NCBI RefSeq assembly: GCF_031846345.1
Contig: NZ_JAVRHX010000002.1
Coordinates: 558,001-622,000, forward strand
Direction of reading: 5' to 3'
DNA length: 64,000 bases
Source of the DNA: Glaciecola petra
GTDB lineage: Bacteria; Pseudomonadota; Gammaproteobacteria; Enterobacterales; Alteromonadaceae
A program made the translations under genes and the position numbers. This document shows positions 60,654 to 64,000 of this stretch, in pieces. Each line of letters begins with the position of its first letter. The first letter of the stretch is position 1. Below the pieces are notes generated by a model. It was not told the DNA's origin, did not search any database, and was given only the letters and a program-made list of their open reading frames with translations.

Positions 60654-62000
60654 TCAATAGTTTGGGTCACTGCGACGTTCATCGAGTACTTTTTGACATC
60701 GAATTAACTCGTCGTTAGACAAGCTATACCGAGTAATCATGAATACTGAAAGTAATGCAAAAAAACCGGGGATAATACTAATTAGCAACACAATACCTAG
60801 CAAAGAGTCGGGACTTTGCTCAGCGTTTGCAACATAACCTAAACTAGAAAGCACATATCCGATAGTCGCGCCCGCAATCGCGCCCCCTAATTTTTGCGAG
60901 AAAGCTGCTGCGGCAAAAATCATAGCAGTAGAGCGCCTTCCGTTTTTCCATTCTGAATAGTCTGCTGTATCTGCGTACATTGAAAATACCAACGGTGACT
61001 TTGGACCTAAGCATAAACCAATAGCAATCTGTAGTATAAATACCAACACAGTGTCGCCTGAGGGGACAAAGTAAAACAAGACTGAAAAAAGTGTCACCAA
61101 AGACATCAAAATAAGTAGCAGCCGTTTCTTGTCGACGTATTTAGTTAAAATAGGGGTGATTGCTGCACCAACCCCAAAAGAAATTAGGAATACCGCCGTA
61201 AATGTACCGATTAAGTCCTCTCGCTCAACCACATATTTGAAGTAATAAGTGCCCACACTGCTTCTAATTGAAATGGTAAGCATAATGATAAGTGCGAGAC
61301 CAAATAATACTAACCACGGTTTATTTTGTGATAGATCTTTAAGATCTTGCACAAAGCTAACAGTTTGATTTTTGGGTGGTGCAATGCGCTCTTTTACTGA
61401 AAAGAACGTTGTTGAAAATAGTATTGCTGTAATAAAACCATACAAAGTCATAGTTAGTTGCCAGCCCAAAATTTCGTTTTCACCGCCAAGATAGGCTACT
61501 AGTTCTGGTGTCATGAATGCGACCAGAGTACCGCCTAAACTTGCGCCGATGAAACGGAAACTACTCAATGAAGTTCTACTTTGAGTGTCTTGTGTCACTA
61601 CCCCTAATAACGCGCCATAGGGCAAATTAATAAAGGTGTATGCCAGCATCATGAAAATATAAGTCGCATATGCCCAGACAAGTTTTCCACTGTCGTCTAA
61701 GTCGGGCACAGTAAACAGTAAAACGCCGGCCGCAGCGATTGGCATTATTCCCCACAATAAATAGGGTCGAAATTTACCAAAACGTGTGTTGGTCCGATCG
61801 GCCAAAGTACCCATTAAAGGGTCAGAAAAAGCATCAATTAAGCGAGTTACCAACATAAGTGTACCTACTGCAGCAGGTGACAAGCCAAACACGTCGGTGT
61901 AGAAAATAAATAGGAACGCATCAAATACGCGCCAATAGAAATTTGAGGCTACATCGCCCATGGCATAGCCGATTTTTTCTTTTATTTTTAATTCTGACAT
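60654..62000 (-). CDS. GPH-family (MelB-like) sugar:cation symporter
   Basis: 448 residues with about 12 membrane segments. KIKEKIGYAMGDVASNFYW at the N-terminus and DAFSDPLMGTLADRTNTRFGKFRPYLLWG are the glycoside-pentoside-hexuronide family signatures, with the Asp residues used for cation coupling. It would import the disaccharide or aldobionic acid that the GH94 enzyme splits. It is the first gene of the operon, downstream of the operator at 62017-62032. Confidence 0.93.
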   Translation of the reverse strand: MSELKIKEKIGYAMGDVASNFYWRVFDAFLFIFYTDVFGLSPAAVGTLMLVTRLIDAFSDPLMGTLADRTNTRFGKFRPYLLWGIMPIAAAGVLLFTVPDLDDSGKLVWAYATYIFMMLAYTFINLPYGALLGVVTQDTQSRTSLSSFRFIGASLGGTLVAFMTPELVAYLGGENEILGWQLTMTLYGFITAILFSTTFFSVKERIAPPKNQTVSFVQDLKDLSQNKPWLVLFGLALIIMLTISIRSSVGTYYFKYVVEREDLIGTFTAVFLISFGVGAAITPILTKYVDKKRLLLILMSLVTLFSVLFYFVPSGDTVLVFILQIAIGLCLGPKSPLVFSMYADTADYSEWKNGRRSTAMIFAAAAFSQKLGGAIAGATIGYVLSSLGYVANAEQSPDSLLGIVLLISIIPGFFALLSVFMITRYSLSNDELIRCQKVLDERRSDPNY

Positions 62001-62016
62001 TATAGCCTCTTTATTA

Positions 62017-62032
62017 TTGAAAGCGCTTTCAA
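62017..62032. promoter_or_regulatory. LacI-family operator TTGAAAGCGCTTTCAA, symporter side
   Basis: A perfect 16-base palindrome ending 16 bases before the symporter start codon, so binding would block its transcription start or early elongation. Its core repeats at 62107-62118 and inside gntK. Confidence 0.85.
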
Positions 62033-62106
62033 GTAAAGGTCAAAGAAAAAATAATAGATCAATATAAATAGGACTTATGCGCATATTTTTTGTTTTATTA
62101 TTTTTA

Positions 62107-62118
62107 GAAAGCGCTTTC
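62107..62118. promoter_or_regulatory. LacI-family operator GAAAGCGCTTTC, regulator side
   Basis: The same 12-base palindromic core, 43 bases before the LacI-type start codon and 90 bases from the first operator. Two sites at that distance suit autoregulation and possible looping across the divergent promoter. Confidence 0.83.
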
Positions 62119-62161
62119 AAAAATAAGTGATTATTTTTTAAAAATCAACTAATATTATTCC

Positions 62162-63166
62162 ATGGCAACTATATATGAAGTATCAAAACTCGCTGGTGTG
62201 TCGCTTGCAACTGTGTCTCGCGTCATGAATAAAACCGCTAATGTGAGTCAAAAAACAAAACTAAAAGTCGAGAAAGCAATGCTTGATTTGGGCTATAAGC
62301 CCAACTCTGTGGCTATATCACTTGCTTCCAAACGTTCCGATTGTGTGGGGATTTTAGTCACACAATTAGATGGCATGTTTTTTGGCAGCATGATGAATGG
62401 CATAGAGTCAGAATTAACAAAGCAGCGTAAACATTTAGTAATTACTGCGGGTCACAATGTCGAGCATGATGAACGTGCAGGTATAGACTTTCTGAAGAGC
62501 CGAAACTGCGATGCTTTAATTATTCATGCAGAAGTGCTCAGCGATGAATACTTAATTGAATTAAGCCAAGGTGATACACCGATTTACATACTCAATCGTC
62601 ATATTCCTGAAATTGCAGAGCGCTGCATACATCTGGATAATCAATATGGTTCTTACTTAGCGACCAAGCATGTTATCAAAGCTGGTCATACCGAGGTACT
62701 TCACATTAGCGGTCCGCGTTATCGCAAAGATGCGCAAGAGCGCATTATTGGGTTTAAACAAGCAATGTACGAAGCAGGTTTGCCGGTCAACGAAAGTCAC
62801 ATTTTTGAAGGTGATTATGGGCACTCAGGTGGCGCTGCAGCAATTGATTATTTTATGCAACAGCGGCTCAGTTTTACCAGTATAGTGTGTGCTAATGACC
62901 ACCTTGCGGTGGGGGCGATGGCAAGATTGCGAGATTTTGATAAAATTCCGGGTGAGCAAATTGCAATTATGGGGTTTGACGATATGCCATTTGCAGACTG
63001 TACCTACCCTAAATTAACCACCATCAGATATCCTATTCGTGAAATGGGTAAGTTGGCCGCAGATTATGTGTTGAAAGATGTTTATAAAGTTCAACAAAAA
63101 ATTCCACCCAGTTCATTTGAACCAACCCTAGTTATCAGGGACTCGGTGCTTAACCTGAGCAAATAG
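62162..63166 (+). CDS. LacI-family transcriptional regulator of the GH94/gluconokinase operon
   Basis: 334 residues. The HTH ATIYEVSKLAGVSLATVSRV and hinge YKPNSVAISLASKRSDCVGI are typical. The effector domain ends with IAIMGFDDMPFADCTYPKLT. Its gene is divergent from the symporter-phosphorylase-kinase operon, with two GAAAGCGCTTTC operators between. It likely represses until the imported sugar or a product (gluconate, glucose 1-phosphate) binds. It converges on the GGDEF gene, one base apart. Confidence 0.93.
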   Translation: MATIYEVSKLAGVSLATVSRVMNKTANVSQKTKLKVEKAMLDLGYKPNSVAISLASKRSDCVGILVTQLDGMFFGSMMNGIESELTKQRKHLVITAGHNVEHDERAGIDFLKSRNCDALIIHAEVLSDEYLIELSQGDTPIYILNRHIPEIAERCIHLDNQYGSYLATKHVIKAGHTEVLHISGPRYRKDAQERIIGFKQAMYEAGLPVNESHIFEGDYGHSGGAAAIDYFMQQRLSFTSIVCANDHLAVGAMARLRDFDKIPGEQIAIMGFDDMPFADCTYPKLTTIRYPIREMGKLAADYVLKDVYKVQQKIPPSSFEPTLVIRDSVLNLSK

Positions 63167-63167
63167 C

Positions 63168-64000
63168 TTACGGTGTATTGGTATTATTTAAACCGTCGAT
63201 ACCCAAAATTTCTTCTTTTTTATATATCTTCCCTACACCATTTTGTTGGGCTTCAAATAATAAGTCGTCGGCGGATTGAAATAATTGTTCTGACTCTCCG
63301 CCTCCAGCCGGCGCAGCAACTGCTACAGCGACCGTACAGTCAATACTATTAGCACCCACCTGCTGATTGACAATAAAATTAGGGTGTGCAAATTTAGCCA
63401 TTATTTGCTCAGCTTTTAAATTGGCACCTTCCAAACTGCAGTCTGACAACAATAAGGCAAAGCAATCTGATCCTATTGATGCAAACAAATCACCAGGTCT
63501 GCTGCCGATACTAGATAAGCCGTCTGCGATACTAGCGGTTAGGCTATAATATTCATCTTTTCCGTAGGATTCTCGATACAGCGTCATATTTTCTACTTTA
63601 ACTAAGATAAGAGACAAATGATGCCAATACCGCGAACATCGTGACCATTCTTGCTTAAGTACTTCTCTAAATTTACTGGCATTAGGTAAGTGAGTGAGAG
63701 GGTCTATAAAAATTAGAGATTCTAAACGTTTAGTTTTTCGATATACCGCGACATGTCTTTTAATTCTGGCAATCAGTTCACTGACTATAGGTGGCTTAGT
63801 TACAAAATCGGCGCCGCCTACTTCAAAAGCTTGTGATTTAATTGTTGGGCTAGAGAGAGCTGAGAGAAAAATAATCGGTATATCGCGAGTGAACCTATTT
63901 TCTTTAATACGATCACATAACTCTATACCATCTTCGTTTGGCATCACGATATCTAAGATGATTGCATCAGGTAGCGGTGCTCTGTTAAGCAAATCCCAAG
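63168..64000 (-). CDS. Receiver-GGDEF protein with degenerate GGDEF motif (partial, 5' end outside window)
   Basis: The frame is open to the window edge (reading ...WDLLNRAPLPDAIILDIVMPNEDG), so the N-terminal start of the receiver domain is missing. The phosphoacceptor is the Asp in IILDIVMP, and FVTKPP gives the Lys. A GGDEF-type domain follows: DPLTHLPN opens it, and the signature site is GSDCF instead of GGDEF. The upstream RPGD fits the RxxD c-di-GMP inhibitory site. It is therefore probably not an active diguanylate cyclase but could bind c-di-GMP, by inference. Confidence 0.88.
   Translation of the reverse strand, partial: WDLLNRAPLPDAIILDIVMPNEDGIELCDRIKENRFTRDIPIIFLSALSSPTIKSQAFEVGGADFVTKPPIVSELIARIKRHVAVYRKTKRLESLIFIDPLTHLPNASKFREVLKQEWSRCSRYWHHLSLILVKVENMTLYRESYGKDEYYSLTASIADGLSSIGSRPGDLFASIGSDCFALLLSDCSLEGANLKAEQIMAKFAHPNFIVNQQVGANSIDCTVAVAVAAPAGGGESEQLFQSADDLLFEAQQNGVGKIYKKEEILGIDGLNNTNTP

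Noticed and set aside
1..64000. Mobile elements, CRISPR arrays, tRNA or rRNA genes
   Set aside because: No transposase, regular spacer-repeat array, or clover-leaf/rRNA signature was recognised by reading; a dedicated scan could still find a small RNA.

Overview
The window looks like a chromosomal segment of a marine gammaproteobacterium of the Alteromonadales (Paraglaciecola/Alteromonas-like). This is inferred from low-to-moderate G+C, proteobacterial housekeeping genes (dsbD, fxsA, groES-groEL with a sigma-32-like promoter), lipoprotein-rich polysaccharide-use genes including a PL6 alginate lyase-type enzyme, and many sensory/chemotaxis proteins. No tRNA, rRNA, CRISPR array or intact insertion sequence was recognised.

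Layout. 1-1854: a signalling cluster (partial receiver protein, STAS protein, two-TM chemoreceptor). 2030-7200: dsbD, fxsA, groES, groEL and a clear terminator. 7699-13328: a three-hydrolase lipoprotein and an operon of amino-acid permease, Asp/Glu racemase-family enzyme and alpha/beta hydrolase. 13565-19774: a sugar-acid catabolic locus (LacI repressor, ManD-type dehydratase, Gfo/Idh/MocA oxidoreductase, SSS symporter, lipoprotein) with a perfect palindromic operator. 19771-23646: a chemoreceptor with a C-terminal sensor domain and a winged-helix/TolB/TPR regulator. 23680-46110: a large accessory region of secreted class-C-type serine hydrolases, single-pass DUF6090-like membrane proteins, NTF2-like secreted proteins and other hydrolases, with duplications, a gene fusion, relics and a recurrent promoter. 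46251-48801: a response regulator and an ECF sigma/anti-sigma/YbjQ operon. 49096-57662: a multidomain ThuA/sugar-dehydrogenase/cytochrome c lipoprotein, the PL6 lyase, a MalT-like LuxR regulator and a pilin-like protein. 57730-63166: GH94 phosphorylase, gluconokinase, GPH symporter and LacI regulator, which together fit uptake and phosphorolysis of a gluconate-containing disaccharide such as cellobionate. 63168-64000: a partial receiver/degenerate-GGDEF protein.

The most striking signal is a promoter module found five times (25137-25192, 29582-29637, 31397-31452, 35165-35220, 46055-46110). Read toward the downstream minus-strand gene it is ATTAACG-N4-ATTAACG (one copy has ATTGACG), then exactly 32 bases, then a TANNNT -10-like hexamer. 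The 11-base direct-repeat period is typical of OmpR/PhoB/SARP-type winged-helix activators, and a gene for such a protein (21550-23646) lies at the edge of the region. The sites precede an AmpG-like transporter, two DUF6090-like operons, an NTF2-like gene and a serine hydrolase/amidohydrolase-RidA/esterase operon. With the tightly coupled divergent operon at 35318-39684 this looks like an undescribed envelope-associated hydrolase regulon. Its substrate cannot be told from sequence.
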